A stretch of DNA of 64,000 nt. It comes from Fidelibacterota bacterium MT.SAG.3. GTDB taxonomy: Bacteria > Fidelibacterota > SORT01. The stretch covers positions 19,763 through 83,762 of the forward strand of contig SORT01000002.1 in the NCBI GenBank assembly GCA_004402895.1, given 5' to 3'. Under the pieces are notes generated by a model that did no database searches, had not been told where the DNA came from, and was given only the letters and a program-made list of their open reading frames with translations. Position numbers and translations under genes: made by a program. Of the stretch, positions 48,050-58,372 are shown one piece after another (position 1 is the stretch's first letter; each line of letters begins with the position of its first letter).

Positions 48050-48946
48050 TTAATTATCGCTCTTTTTACTTTTGCTTTTACTCTTACTGCCTGTACTCTT
48101 CCAAGGTGTGTTTGTTTTGGGTCTGGATCTGACTACCTCTTTTCTTGGACTTCTTGTAGAGCTTACAGAGCTTCTCCTGGGAGTCGATTTCGACACTTCT
48201 TTCCTCGGCTTATTGACAGTCCGTGGTTTCGTCGATTTACTCGAGCTTCGTTTTTTGTGATCGGAATCGGTCGCACTCGGCTTAGATACTTTTTGAATAT
48301 TTACGCTCGAGCTTCCCGGTTTGCCACCGCGGTAAGGGGGTATGACCGCAATATTCGGAATGTAATATGGTACGGGATTGGGATTAGTGGGAGAAACACC
48401 GCCACTTGTCTGAGTTAAACTGTTGTATCTTCTCCTCTGATCCGAAGACCCTGAACTGCCATCTGTAACGTATACGATAGTTCGCGGGTAATATGAATAT
48501 GGCCTGTAAATCGAGCCATAATTATTATAGTGAGGCGAATAATAATCGCTCCAATAGCTGTAATCATCCCAGTAGTAGTCATAGTATGGATCGTAGGCAT
48601 AATAATCGTACCAGGAATCCCATCTTGGACCTGAGGAGTATCCGAAATAAATACTAAAATTCCTATGATGCAGATTCTGATATGGGCGGTACATACCTCT
48701 CCAATACCACGCATGGTCATACCTGGTCATCATATAACGGTTCATATAATATGGATCGTAATAATAGTTTCCGGTCAAACTATTATCAGCAGCTTCATAA
48801 ACAACTTCCGTTTCTGCCTCAGTAATCTCTGTCGATTCACTTTCGCGGAAACCGTCATAATATGTGCTTTGGTTTGGATTCCTGGTTGTTGTGTAACATC
48901 CGAGAAATAGAATAAAAAACATAAAGACTAATGGAGATTTTCTCAT
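48050..48946 (-). CDS. Tyr/Trp-rich lipoprotein with basic Ser/Lys-rich tail
   Basis: FLGCYTT lipobox; YDYYAYDPYYDYYWDDYSYWSDYYSPHYNN; tail RSRPKTNTPWKSTGSKSKSKSKKSDN. Confidence 0.7.
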   Translation of the reverse strand: MRKSPLVFMFFILFLGCYTTTRNPNQSTYYDGFRESESTEITEAETEVVYEAADNSLTGNYYYDPYYMNRYMMTRYDHAWYWRGMYRPYQNLHHRNFSIYFGYSSGPRWDSWYDYYAYDPYYDYYWDDYSYWSDYYSPHYNNYGSIYRPYSYYPRTIVYVTDGSSGSSDQRRRYNSLTQTSGGVSPTNPNPVPYYIPNIAVIPPYRGGKPGSSSVNIQKVSKPSATDSDHKKRSSSKSTKPRTVNKPRKEVSKSTPRRSSVSSTRSPRKEVVRSRPKTNTPWKSTGSKSKSKSKKSDN

Positions 48947-49048
48947 GCTCTGCCTCTCTCTAAAAATATTGACAACAATATAGCATCTACCCTGTTAAAT
49001 TACCATAAGAATCAAAAGTTCCAACTCTTAGGAAAATATATTGTCCTG

Positions 49049-50542
49049 TTACAGCAGAACTTCTAACGCTTCTTCAATTTTCCTCATGCCGGCGAGTAAA
49101 AATAAATCTGAGTCAGCTTCCGAAAGTAGTGATTTTACTCTTTTAAGCTCTATCTTGGCTTTCTTATAATCTCCTTCGTCAAAATATATTTGAACAAGCA
49201 GTGACCTAAGAAAATAATTATTCGGATTTACAGAAAGTACATTTTCCGCTATCTCTTTTGATTTTTCATACTCCTCGTCAAGCCTATACGCTTCTGCCAA
49301 TCTCCAGTTAAGCCATGAAGAATGTTTAGCCATGTCAGATGTAAAACATCTTGAAGTAAAAATTTTAACGGCTTCCGAATATCTCTCCTGGCTCATCTTA
49401 ATGTCCGCGTCCAACAGCGCATTAATAGGGTCTAATCTCTTAAAGACACTGCTATTCTCTTCGGTAAGTGAGGTGATAATATCTCTCATTCCCTCCGATT
49501 CATCAATAGCGGATTGGATATCTTTATGCGCCAAGTGATAAATGCCCTTGATCAGATGTTTAAAAGGTTTTGTTCTCTCACTCGAATCAAGTATGTCAAG
49601 ACCTTCCGTATCGGAATCGAATTCATCCCATCTTTTGGTCAAGATAAGAGCCATATACCTGTTCACTACAGCGTCTAATAAAACGTTTTCACCCGGTTGC
49701 AATTTAGTTGCAATTGCATAATATTTCACCGCTTCGCTGATCTGACCTCTCCCAAGATATGCGGCTCCGATATTTTTATGAATTGCCGCACCAAGGAAAT
49801 TCTTACTTTCGACCAATTCAGGTCTGATTTCGAGTCCTCTTTTTAAATTCTCCAAAGCCTCTTCATACCGCCCGACTCTAATGAGAATTTCCCCGATACT
49901 GTCATATGGGTTTACCTTTCCCGGAGCTTTTTCAGCATATTTTTTCAAGTTATCAATCGCTTCATCATAGCGATTAAGTTCGGCATACATATACCCGAGT
50001 ATGTTATATACAGGCGCGAAGTCTTCATCTATGTCAACAACATTATTATAAAATTCGATTGCCGCTTCTATGTCGTTCTCCCGAACGGCTAAGCTTGCCT
50101 TGTAAAGGTGCGCTTCAAAAGATTTAGGATATTTTTGATACAACACTTCTATCAGGCTATCTGAAAGATCCTGATTGTTTTGTTCACCTGAGTTTCTATT
50201 GATCTCAATTATCAACGCTTCTCTTTCACTTACATAATCTTTGAGAAGCGTGGCTTTTTCTATCATTTGCCGCGATTTAACATATTCTCCATTAATACCA
50301 TATGAAAAAAATAATTGTAGATATGCCATAGCGAATTCATTATCCAACTCTATAGCCTTCTCAAGAAAACCGATCGCTTCAGCGGGGTAAAAATTCTGAT
50401 TCATCTCTTCAGCATTTAGATACAATTCGTATGCTTCAGGTGAAACGGTAGTGACTTTGGGGGAGGTTCTTAATCCCGTGGCAATTACTGCGATAAGAAC
50501 TGTCAACATAATAGCGATACTAATTAATACTCTTTTAGTCAT
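49049..50542 (-). CDS. Tetratricopeptide repeat protein
   Basis: Multiple TPR units, e.g. NPYDSIGEILIRVGRYEEALENLKRGLEIRP. Confidence 0.85.
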   Translation of the reverse strand: MTKRVLISIAIMLTVLIAVIATGLRTSPKVTTVSPEAYELYLNAEEMNQNFYPAEAIGFLEKAIELDNEFAMAYLQLFFSYGINGEYVKSRQMIEKATLLKDYVSEREALIIEINRNSGEQNNQDLSDSLIEVLYQKYPKSFEAHLYKASLAVRENDIEAAIEFYNNVVDIDEDFAPVYNILGYMYAELNRYDEAIDNLKKYAEKAPGKVNPYDSIGEILIRVGRYEEALENLKRGLEIRPELVESKNFLGAAIHKNIGAAYLGRGQISEAVKYYAIATKLQPGENVLLDAVVNRYMALILTKRWDEFDSDTEGLDILDSSERTKPFKHLIKGIYHLAHKDIQSAIDESEGMRDIITSLTEENSSVFKRLDPINALLDADIKMSQERYSEAVKIFTSRCFTSDMAKHSSWLNWRLAEAYRLDEEYEKSKEIAENVLSVNPNNYFLRSLLVQIYFDEGDYKKAKIELKRVKSLLSEADSDLFLLAGMRKIEEALEVLL

Positions 50543-50740
50543 ATCCTTCTAATTTCCATCCCAAATATCGGTCTTCATAATCCTCATTTTGTATTTTTAC
50601 CCTATCCCTATACGGTGTTCAAACACATTTTTCCTGCATAAAATATACGATTTTTCAATATACATTGTTACATAATTAACTATTTATTTTCAACAAGAAG
50701 ATTATCTTGGTTGTGATAAATAATTGAATTAAAATATAAT

Positions 50741-51190
50741 ATGAATAATAACAATAACTTAGATGCAATTTATAATAAATTATCAGATGGGATGCGGCAA
50801 TTCAGCTCCACTGAAGAGAAGATGGAATATCTTTCTAATGCCCTTCATGATTCATTAGAACATTACTATTGGGTAGGATTTTATTTCCCTCATGAAAAGG
50901 AGATGCTGATAGGTCCGAGCGCGGGACCGCCGGCATGCGCTGCAATCGGATACGAGGGAGTCTGTGGAGCGGCATTTAAATCGGGTAAAAGCGTTATTGT
51001 CGCTAATGTAGACGAATTCCCAGGTCACATTGCCTGCGACCCTAACTCAAAATCCGAGATAGTTGTCCCTCTGAAAAACTCCAATGGTAATGTCATTGCC
51101 CTTTTGGATGTTGATAGTGACCGTCTCGGCGCTTTCAGTGAATCTGACGCTGTATTTTTAGAAAAGTTGGTTAACGAAATCTCTGTTTAA
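50741..51190 (+). CDS. msrC: GAF-domain protein, free methionine-(R)-sulfoxide reductase type
   Basis: GPPACAAIGYEGVCGAAF..FPGHIACDPNSKSEIVVPL; three conserved Cys. Confidence 0.85.
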   Translation: MNNNNNLDAIYNKLSDGMRQFSSTEEKMEYLSNALHDSLEHYYWVGFYFPHEKEMLIGPSAGPPACAAIGYEGVCGAAFKSGKSVIVANVDEFPGHIACDPNSKSEIVVPLKNSNGNVIALLDVDSDRLGAFSESDAVFLEKLVNEISV

Positions 51191-51204
51191 AAACACTGCT
51201 TTAA

Positions 51205-52788
51205 CTACTCTTCTACCCTGATAATCGCTCCGGTCAGCTTTGCGTCTATAACTTTATTCCCGGAAAGAAATTCTATCGTTGCTTCAGACAATAGTTTCCT
51301 GCTATCCACTCCATTTTTAGGTGTGAATCCAAAATAAAATTCGGCTTGGCTGAATAGCACAAAATCGATCGATCCACACTTGTAAGTTGCCTCAGGATCT
51401 ATCTCTTTCCCGTTTACCCAAGCGCCTAACAGTTCGGATTTGTCGCCACTGATCCGGTATTTGTAAGAGAGCCCGGACATTTGTAACTCTTCGTTCCCGG
51501 TTTTCCTCGCTACTTCGATATTGAACTTTATCATATTGAGAAGCTCTTCACCCGTAACCTCAAATGTCACCAACGTATTTTCAAATGGAAGCATCTCCTT
51601 TATATCGAGTCTCGTTAGAGGTCCGGCGCTCACATTTTTCCTGATGCCACCACTGTTCATGATGGCGAAATCTGAATTGGTAGCGCTTTTTATTATTGAA
51701 GCTACCCAGCTTCCCACATTCGATTCCCTCCTTGAAGAACGTTCAAGATCGGATAATAGCGTTGCCAACGTGTCACCGTACATTTTCTGAATTTCAGCTT
51801 CGAATCCACTGATTTTACTCGCAAGGTTGGGTTCAACCACAATTGAATCGACCCACAGAGGTATTAATCTTCCATCATACCAAAAAACAGTGTCACCCTG
51901 CACCACGATTTCCAACCTACCGAGATTTGCCGTTCTCGAACCCGTTTGTAAAATAATGACCCTGTTTTCAATCAGGGGTTTTTCAAGCCGTGTGTGCCCA
52001 TGTCCCCCAATTATTATATCAACGCCTTTCACCTCTCTGGCGAGTTCCTTATCCTCTTCTACTCCGGCATGAGTAAGCAGAATGATCAAATCTGTGAGAG
52101 GATCGATCTCCTTCACTACAGCTTCCGCAGCTATCGTTAGATCAATCAGTTCGAGTCCTACTATTCTTGATTTCAATACAACATCATAGAAGTGCTTTGT
52201 CATGAGTCCGATCACACCGACTTTTATTCCCGCTATCTCTAAAATCTCATAAGTAGCCGCTATCGGCTTGCCCTCTTTCAATAAGTTAGCGTTCACGATC
52301 GGAAAGTCGGCTATTTCATAAAATTTGGTGACGTTATCCTGACCATTGTCGAATTCATGATTCCCGAGGGTCATTATATCATAACCCATCTCATTCATCA
52401 TTTGCAGAAGCGCTCCACCCTTAGCGCCCTCAACCTCTTTTTCCGATAAGAGCGTCCCTGTCATTAGATCACCTGCATCCATCAATAGAGTAGGCAGGCC
52501 TTTTTCCCTTTCACGCTTTATATACGCATCAAGCGCTCCGAACCCACCGATAAGTGGCTTCACTTCTCCTTCTATCCAAAAAGCATTTAAAGGAATATAT
52601 TGGGCGTGCATGTCATTGGTATGAAGAATCACCAATTTAGCGGATTCCGGCTGAGTTGATTTTTCGGTTTCAGACCCACCTGTGCAACCGATGAGTATAA
52701 AAATCAGCATCAGAAAAGCTATAAATTTGAACCTTCGCCCAATAATCTTATTCTGTGAATTGCGCTTCGCTAAAGATGTACTAATCAT
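51205..52788 (-). CDS. 5'-nucleotidase/UDP-sugar hydrolase family lipoprotein
   Basis: LHTNDMHAQYIPL; DAGDLMTGTLLS; LGNHEFDNG; GGHGHT. Confidence 0.9.
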   Translation of the reverse strand: MISTSLAKRNSQNKIIGRRFKFIAFLMLIFILIGCTGGSETEKSTQPESAKLVILHTNDMHAQYIPLNAFWIEGEVKPLIGGFGALDAYIKREREKGLPTLLMDAGDLMTGTLLSEKEVEGAKGGALLQMMNEMGYDIMTLGNHEFDNGQDNVTKFYEIADFPIVNANLLKEGKPIAATYEILEIAGIKVGVIGLMTKHFYDVVLKSRIVGLELIDLTIAAEAVVKEIDPLTDLIILLTHAGVEEDKELAREVKGVDIIIGGHGHTRLEKPLIENRVIILQTGSRTANLGRLEIVVQGDTVFWYDGRLIPLWVDSIVVEPNLASKISGFEAEIQKMYGDTLATLLSDLERSSRRESNVGSWVASIIKSATNSDFAIMNSGGIRKNVSAGPLTRLDIKEMLPFENTLVTFEVTGEELLNMIKFNIEVARKTGNEELQMSGLSYKYRISGDKSELLGAWVNGKEIDPEATYKCGSIDFVLFSQAEFYFGFTPKNGVDSRKLLSEATIEFLSGNKVIDAKLTGAIIRVEE

Positions 52789-53938
52789 TTACCGGCTCCT
52801 CACTTATCTTGAAATTAATATCTCTCTTTTTCAATTCATTCACAAACAGCTCTAGCTCCAATGCTTTCTCCTGCGGTAAAGCCCCTGGTCCCTTCGTCTC
52901 GCCCCTTCCCATCATCAGTCCGACAATGGCGGCGGGATAACCGGTTGTTCGCATCATTGACGTCATATTGAAATCTTCATCGTAATGATCTACAAGATCC
53001 CATGTCTCTTTAATCCTCTTGCCCTCTTTTATTCCCGATACTTCTAATTTAACAAGTGTAACATCTTTGCCCGAATTCGGAAGGTTTTTCTCTAACAGCG
53101 CGGCTAACAGATTTTGTGGAATCACTGCCTCATTATCAATTGTAATCTCTTCCGTATCAGCCAAACCAATATCGAACATCGCTTTAATCAGGTCTCTATG
53201 CCCTTTATACCGAATGGTTTTGTAATCAAGGAATTTAATTTTGTCCTTGTAAGTCTCCGGTAAGGTCGAAGTTCCTCCAAGAGTAATAAACGCCTCCATC
53301 TCTGGAAACTCATCTCCGAAACTCAGTTCTTCTAAACCGCTCAATGTAGGAACGCTCTTCAGTTCACCGTCCGATAACATCACAGCCTCACCTAAATACT
53401 CATTGAGAAGTCCATGTACAGAAAATAGCTGCATGTAATTTAATGGTGGAACTGGATTCAACGGCAGCCCTCCAACTCGAATTTTCAGACTTTCTACCTC
53501 ATCAAAACTTTCAATTATGTAGGCAGAAACGGCATTAGCCATTCCGGGAGCCAATCCGCAATCGGGTATAACAGTAACGCCATTTTTAACCGCTTCATCA
53601 TGAAGTTTCAATTCCTCATGAACAATGTCCGTGTTACCACCAAGATCGCAAAAATTGCATCCTGTCTCGACGGCTGTCTTCGCTAAATCCAAATTGAACA
53701 TATAAGGCACCGCACTTATTACGACTGAATTGCCTGCCATGAGAGCGGCAACATCCTTTAGATTTGTTACGTCAACAATAGCGCTATGCAATTTGGGATC
53801 CTCTATTCCGTCTAAACAATTCATAATTTGCTCTTCTGATCTGTCAGCCACAATAACCTTTTCGACATCTTTTTGATTCAGGCAATCAAACGCTATTGCT
53901 CTTCCCATTCTGCCTGCGCCAAGTATAAGAATATTCAT
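52781..53938 (-). CDS. Saccharopine dehydrogenase-like protein
   Basis: ILGAGRMGRAIAFDCL; CNFCDLGGNTDIVHEE; VIPDCGLAPGMAN. Confidence 0.9.
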   Translation of the reverse strand: MNILILGAGRMGRAIAFDCLNQKDVEKVIVADRSEEQIMNCLDGIEDPKLHSAIVDVTNLKDVAALMAGNSVVISAVPYMFNLDLAKTAVETGCNFCDLGGNTDIVHEELKLHDEAVKNGVTVIPDCGLAPGMANAVSAYIIESFDEVESLKIRVGGLPLNPVPPLNYMQLFSVHGLLNEYLGEAVMLSDGELKSVPTLSGLEELSFGDEFPEMEAFITLGGTSTLPETYKDKIKFLDYKTIRYKGHRDLIKAMFDIGLADTEEITIDNEAVIPQNLLAALLEKNLPNSGKDVTLVKLEVSGIKEGKRIKETWDLVDHYDEDFNMTSMMRTTGYPAAIVGLMMGRGETKGPGALPQEKALELELFVNELKKRDINFKISEEPVND

Positions 53939-53939
53939 T

Positions 53940-55058
53940 TTATTTTATCCAGTCCACAATGAATAAATTCGTTTCCCCGCGAACTTTATTATTCCGGTTT
54001 GACGCAAACACAAGCTTATTTCCATCCTTAGAAAACATCGGGAAGCCGTCAAATGTTGAATTATACGTTATCTGTTCCAACCCGCTACCATCACTGTTTA
54101 CCATCCATAGATCAAAATTTCTACCCTTAGGATCGGCTAAATTCGAGCTGAATATGATCCTGTTGCCGTCAGGATGGAAATAGGGGCCGAAATTAGCCGC
54201 GCCGTTATCAGTAACTTGGGTTTTATTGGAGCCGTCTGAATCCATCACATATATTTCCAATTTTCCGGGACGTATCAGATCCGTTTCAAGTAGATTGATA
54301 TAGTTTGCTTTTTCGGTGGAATCGGTCGGATGATAGGCGCGAAATACAATTTTTGAAGCATCTTTGTTAAAAAACGGCCCTCCATCATATCCAATCTCAT
54401 CAGTCAACTGAAATAGTCCACTCCCATCCGAGTTCATCGTCCATATATCCAGATCACCGCTGCGTTTAGATGTAAAAACTATCTTGCTGCCGTCTTCAGA
54501 AAGCGTAGCCTCTGCGTCATAGCCATATTCATCAGTCAATTTTGTGAGTTCGGAGCCATCGTTATTTGCTATATAAATGTCATAGTAAGGGTAAACAGCC
54601 CATGTGTATCCTTTGGAATAGTCCGGTTCAGGCGGACATTCAGTTGCTTCCGCGTGTGTAGAGGAATATAATATCTTGGCGCTGCCCGGCATAAAATATC
54701 CACACGTAGTCCTCCCTTTTCCTGTACTGACCAACCTCTGATTATTTCCATCTACATCCATAATAAAAATCTGATCACATTCATATTCCCCGCGCGTTGT
54801 CTGAAATATCAATTCAGTGTCATCCGAATTGAAATATGCTTCTGCATTCTGACCGCCAAATGTCAGTTGAATTATTTTTCCGAAGTGCCGTTCTCCCGTT
54901 ACAATCAGCGGATTCGCCTCTTCTTTTGTTTTCACCATTCCGATCCCGCTTTCTTCTTCAATTATAATTGTTTTTGAGCAAGACACCGAAAGCAGAATAG
55001 TTAGTATGACTACAAATTCTATGATTTTGGATCGCAATTTTCTCCCTAATTCAGACAA
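53940..55058 (-). CDS. TolB-like PD40 beta-propeller lipoprotein
   Basis: Repeated DGSKIVFTSKRSGDLDIWTMNSDGSGLFQLT. Confidence 0.85.
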   Translation of the reverse strand: MSELGRKLRSKIIEFVVILTILLSVSCSKTIIIEEESGIGMVKTKEEANPLIVTGERHFGKIIQLTFGGQNAEAYFNSDDTELIFQTTRGEYECDQIFIMDVDGNNQRLVSTGKGRTTCGYFMPGSAKILYSSTHAEATECPPEPDYSKGYTWAVYPYYDIYIANNDGSELTKLTDEYGYDAEATLSEDGSKIVFTSKRSGDLDIWTMNSDGSGLFQLTDEIGYDGGPFFNKDASKIVFRAYHPTDSTEKANYINLLETDLIRPGKLEIYVMDSDGSNKTQVTDNGAANFGPYFHPDGNRIIFSSNLADPKGRNFDLWMVNSDGSGLEQITYNSTFDGFPMFSKDGNKLVFASNRNNKVRGETNLFIVDWIK

Positions 55059-55110
55059 ATTTCTTTTATGAAATTTAACTCAGGAATTGGAATAATTCAA
55101 TACTACAAAT

Positions 55111-56307
55111 TCAGCGCAGGGTCGTTTCCACCATTCTACAAAGCCAGGCGACAAGGAGTCCAGGATATACGCCAATTATGTTTCCTAAAATCGCCATCAT
55201 AAGTCCGACAGGAGCCATACTCGGCGAATAAACTTCAGCAACGACCGGCGCCGATGCCGTTCCTCCCACGTTCGCCTGACTGCCTACCGCAAAGAAAAAC
55301 ATAGGCGCTTTTATGAGCTTCGCCGTAACTAAAAGAACTGTCCCATGCACCAATAACCAAACGATTCCAATCCCAACAAAAACCGGTGATTCCAATATCA
55401 TTGCCAAATCAGCGCGAGCTCCCACGGATGCCAATAATAAATATAAACCCATGTAACCGACTTTTGAGGCTCCGGCGTCTTCAAGCCGGGAAACTTTTGT
55501 AAAGGAAAGAGCTACGCCAAATAGTGACGCAAATATCACTGTCCATGTAAAGGCGCTGACTATCCCGCCTATATTCGGCAGAAACTCTCCCAATCGTAAA
55601 AAAAGGTATGACCCCGTGAATCCTAATCCGAGCATTAGTGATAAATCCCTGAGAGTAATAGGCTTACCTCGACTCTCCTGCACTTTCTTCAGATTATCAC
55701 GGACTTTATCAAGCACCGTTCGGTCTGCTCCCGTCCATTTATCAAATTTTGCTTGAAAACCTGAAAACGCGATTATCAACCCCATCCATCCATATCCAAC
55801 TACAGTGTCCACCACGATAACAGGTCCGTACATCGCCGCAGGCGTTCCGATCCCCTCTGCGATAGCCATCATATTCGCAGTACCTCCGATCCAACTACCG
55901 GATAACATTCCCATTCCCTTCCAGATACCCTCAGGCGCCCAATTGAGAAACAGCGCTAACGCGATGGGAGCGCCTATGACTATGCCGAATGTACCCGCAA
56001 GCATCATGGTCAAGGCTGTCTTTCCAAGTTTAATTATCTCGGGAAGGTTGGCAGATAACAGCATCAGTATAAGACTAAATGGAAGCAGATACCGTGTTAT
56101 CCATGAGTATACCGGCGAACTATCAGGAAGAATACCCAGAGTAGTGGAGATCATCGGTACAAAATAAGCCCAGATAACCGGAGGCAAATAATGGAACAGC
56201 TTCTTTAACTGCTTGACCTCAGAGAGGATAAAGACAAATGCCACCGCTCCGGTGAGATAAATAAAAATGGTCGTAGGATCAGATATTAGGGTTACATTTT
56301 CAGACAT
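55111..56307 (-). CDS. DUF819 family membrane protein
   Basis: Multi-TM; SWIGGTANMMAIAEG; GSQANVGGTASAPVVAEVYSPSMAPVGLMMAILGNIIG. Confidence 0.85.
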   Translation of the reverse strand: MSENVTLISDPTTIFIYLTGAVAFVFILSEVKQLKKLFHYLPPVIWAYFVPMISTTLGILPDSSPVYSWITRYLLPFSLILMLLSANLPEIIKLGKTALTMMLAGTFGIVIGAPIALALFLNWAPEGIWKGMGMLSGSWIGGTANMMAIAEGIGTPAAMYGPVIVVDTVVGYGWMGLIIAFSGFQAKFDKWTGADRTVLDKVRDNLKKVQESRGKPITLRDLSLMLGLGFTGSYLFLRLGEFLPNIGGIVSAFTWTVIFASLFGVALSFTKVSRLEDAGASKVGYMGLYLLLASVGARADLAMILESPVFVGIGIVWLLVHGTVLLVTAKLIKAPMFFFAVGSQANVGGTASAPVVAEVYSPSMAPVGLMMAILGNIIGVYPGLLVAWLCRMVETTLR

Positions 56308-56384
56308 GATCTGCTATTTTCGCTCCTTGAATAATGAAATTATTTTAAATAAAAAATATATCTAGTTAAGGTAGATACAATAAC

Positions 56385-57008
56385 CTATACATTCACTTTC
56401 TGGCTCTTCTGATCAGCGCCCCCCAGATACTTCCCGAATTGACCTGCTAAATGAGCGCTGACCGTTATGCCCCAAAATGTGAAAAATGGAATACCTATCC
56501 CAAACATCAGAGAACCGAAGAAAAATGAAAAACTTATTATCGCTAACGACAGCAGAACCATAGGAATGTAAATTCCGGTATTATTCATTATTGTATTTAT
56601 CATTTCATTTACTCTATATGCCGACATAAAATCACCTGTCCTTGCAAAATTTATGGTCACCATCGGCAGCCAGAAAATGAGCAATAATATTAAAACCAAC
56701 GTTATAGCACCCGTGTCTCCTATTGTATCGTCAAGAAATACGGTAATAATTATAACCGGAAGAGTATATGAAAAATAGATTATTAGAATCATAAATCCTT
56801 TTTGAAATTTATCGGTGAGATCAGACCAATCAGGAAGGATCTCTTCTTTTCCATTGATAGTATTTTGCAGTACACTAAAATAATATCCCAAAACAAATGG
56901 ATATCCTATAAAAAAGAGCGATGCAATATTCCAAAGCCCTCCGATAAAGATCTTGGAACGCCATGAGCTGTCTTTGAACATAAAACTAAATGATTTGGAA
57001 AAATCCAT
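56385..57008 (-). CDS. DUF4013-like membrane protein
   Basis: WRSKIFIGGLWNIASLFFIGYPFVLGYYFSVLQNTINGKEEILPDWSDLTDKFQKGF. Confidence 0.75.
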   Translation of the reverse strand: MDFSKSFSFMFKDSSWRSKIFIGGLWNIASLFFIGYPFVLGYYFSVLQNTINGKEEILPDWSDLTDKFQKGFMILIIYFSYTLPVIIITVFLDDTIGDTGAITLVLILLLIFWLPMVTINFARTGDFMSAYRVNEMINTIMNNTGIYIPMVLLSLAIISFSFFFGSLMFGIGIPFFTFWGITVSAHLAGQFGKYLGGADQKSQKVNV

Positions 57009-57159
57009 TATTTTATCGGCAGCTCCTTTACGTTAAATACGAGTACAATTCTAAAATAGTTGTCTTAGCGGCACACATTAATGCGGTTAAGATAGAAGTA
57101 ACTCTCTTTTCCGGCAAGTATAAAATTATATCTCTGAGAGTATCACGGCGATTTACGTC

Positions 57160-57684
57160 TTGATTAAAATTCAATTTTTCTCTAATTTCAAGCTCAATAT
57201 GATGATATTTCTTCTACGATGTATAAAAAACACTCCGTTAATTCTTCTCATCATCAGTTCGATCTTAGCGACCGATATCAGCCAACTCTTCGCAGCTCAA
57301 CTGAGATGCCCTGACCAGTTTCTAAAAAACGGAATATTCTTACTTAAGAAAAAAAAGACCAGTGATGCGCTATCCACATTCAATCAAATTGTACACAACT
57401 TTCCGCAATGCCCGCAAGCGGAGGAAGCTCAGTGGCAATTGGTAAAATACTACTCAAATGTTGCTCGGGGTAACAATAGTGACGAGTATTATCAATTAGC
57501 GTCTGACCACATAAAATTTTATCTTTTCTACTGGCCAAACGGTATATACAGGCAAGCCGTACTAAAGGAACAGGATTGGAACCAACGAAGTTTAGCGCCT
57601 CTGCTGATGCGGAAAAGTATTTTTATCTCTTTACTCTCTTTGGCGCTTTTGATCGTCGTTGCGTTGACTCTTGGTTCCAAATGA
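57160..57684 (+). CDS. BamD/TPR-like membrane protein
   Basis: LKKKKTSDALSTFNQIVHNFPQCPQAEEAQWQLVKYY; C-terminal TM helix. Confidence 0.6.
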   Translation: MIKIQFFSNFKLNMMIFLLRCIKNTPLILLIISSILATDISQLFAAQLRCPDQFLKNGIFLLKKKKTSDALSTFNQIVHNFPQCPQAEEAQWQLVKYYSNVARGNNSDEYYQLASDHIKFYLFYWPNGIYRQAVLKEQDWNQRSLAPLLMRKSIFISLLSLALLIVVALTLGSK

Positions 57685-57685
57685 A

Positions 57686-58252
57686 TTACTCAGCTGCTTC
57701 AGGTTTCTTGAAATTCAGATCATAATCAAACGATACTTTTATTTTCCAATATTTATCACTTCCTATTCTGCTGCTTTCAAATGTCGGTTTGATAAATATT
57801 TTTTCTGCCAAAAGATGTTTATAAGAGACTGTCAGTTCAGATTTATCAAATCCTGAAAGATCGGATGAATATGAAGACCTGAATTCGGCTCCCTTGAATG
57901 ATCGAGAATAACCCACCCAGACCATATCTCTTCGGTCTTCAAAATAGTCCTGAAAAACCGCCTCATATCCAACAAATTGATAGATAGCGCGCATACTTTG
58001 AGTATTAATTGATTGCGCCGAACGTTTAAAATGCTCTATTTCGGCTTTTACTCCCTTATATATGGGGGATTTCGCCATAATCCGCTCACCTCTGTATTCG
58101 ATGCCGTTAGTTCGCTCCCATACTCGCGAAGCGGAGAAGAGCTCTCCGCTAAAAGCAAACTCGAACAGCCTGTCATACGGTTTATCCTGTATATTCGCGC
58201 TGCTCATGAACAAACTCAAAGAAAGTGTTTTCAGTAGTAAACTTACATCCAT
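57686..58252 (-). CDS. Hypothetical outer-membrane-like protein
   Basis: Alternating beta pattern, C-terminal YWKIKVSFDYDLNFKK. Confidence 0.45.
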   Translation of the reverse strand: MDVSLLLKTLSLSLFMSSANIQDKPYDRLFEFAFSGELFSASRVWERTNGIEYRGERIMAKSPIYKGVKAEIEHFKRSAQSINTQSMRAIYQFVGYEAVFQDYFEDRRDMVWVGYSRSFKGAEFRSSYSSDLSGFDKSELTVSYKHLLAEKIFIKPTFESSRIGSDKYWKIKVSFDYDLNFKKPEAAE

Positions 58253-58372
58253 ATTTTCTCAGCTATTCCTATTGAATTCAATTTTATTTAATTCGATAAA
58301 ATAATGAATTGGAACTACAATTTCTTGTTTATCTGACATTATAGTCCATAAATTCTGCCGCAAGGAATAATA

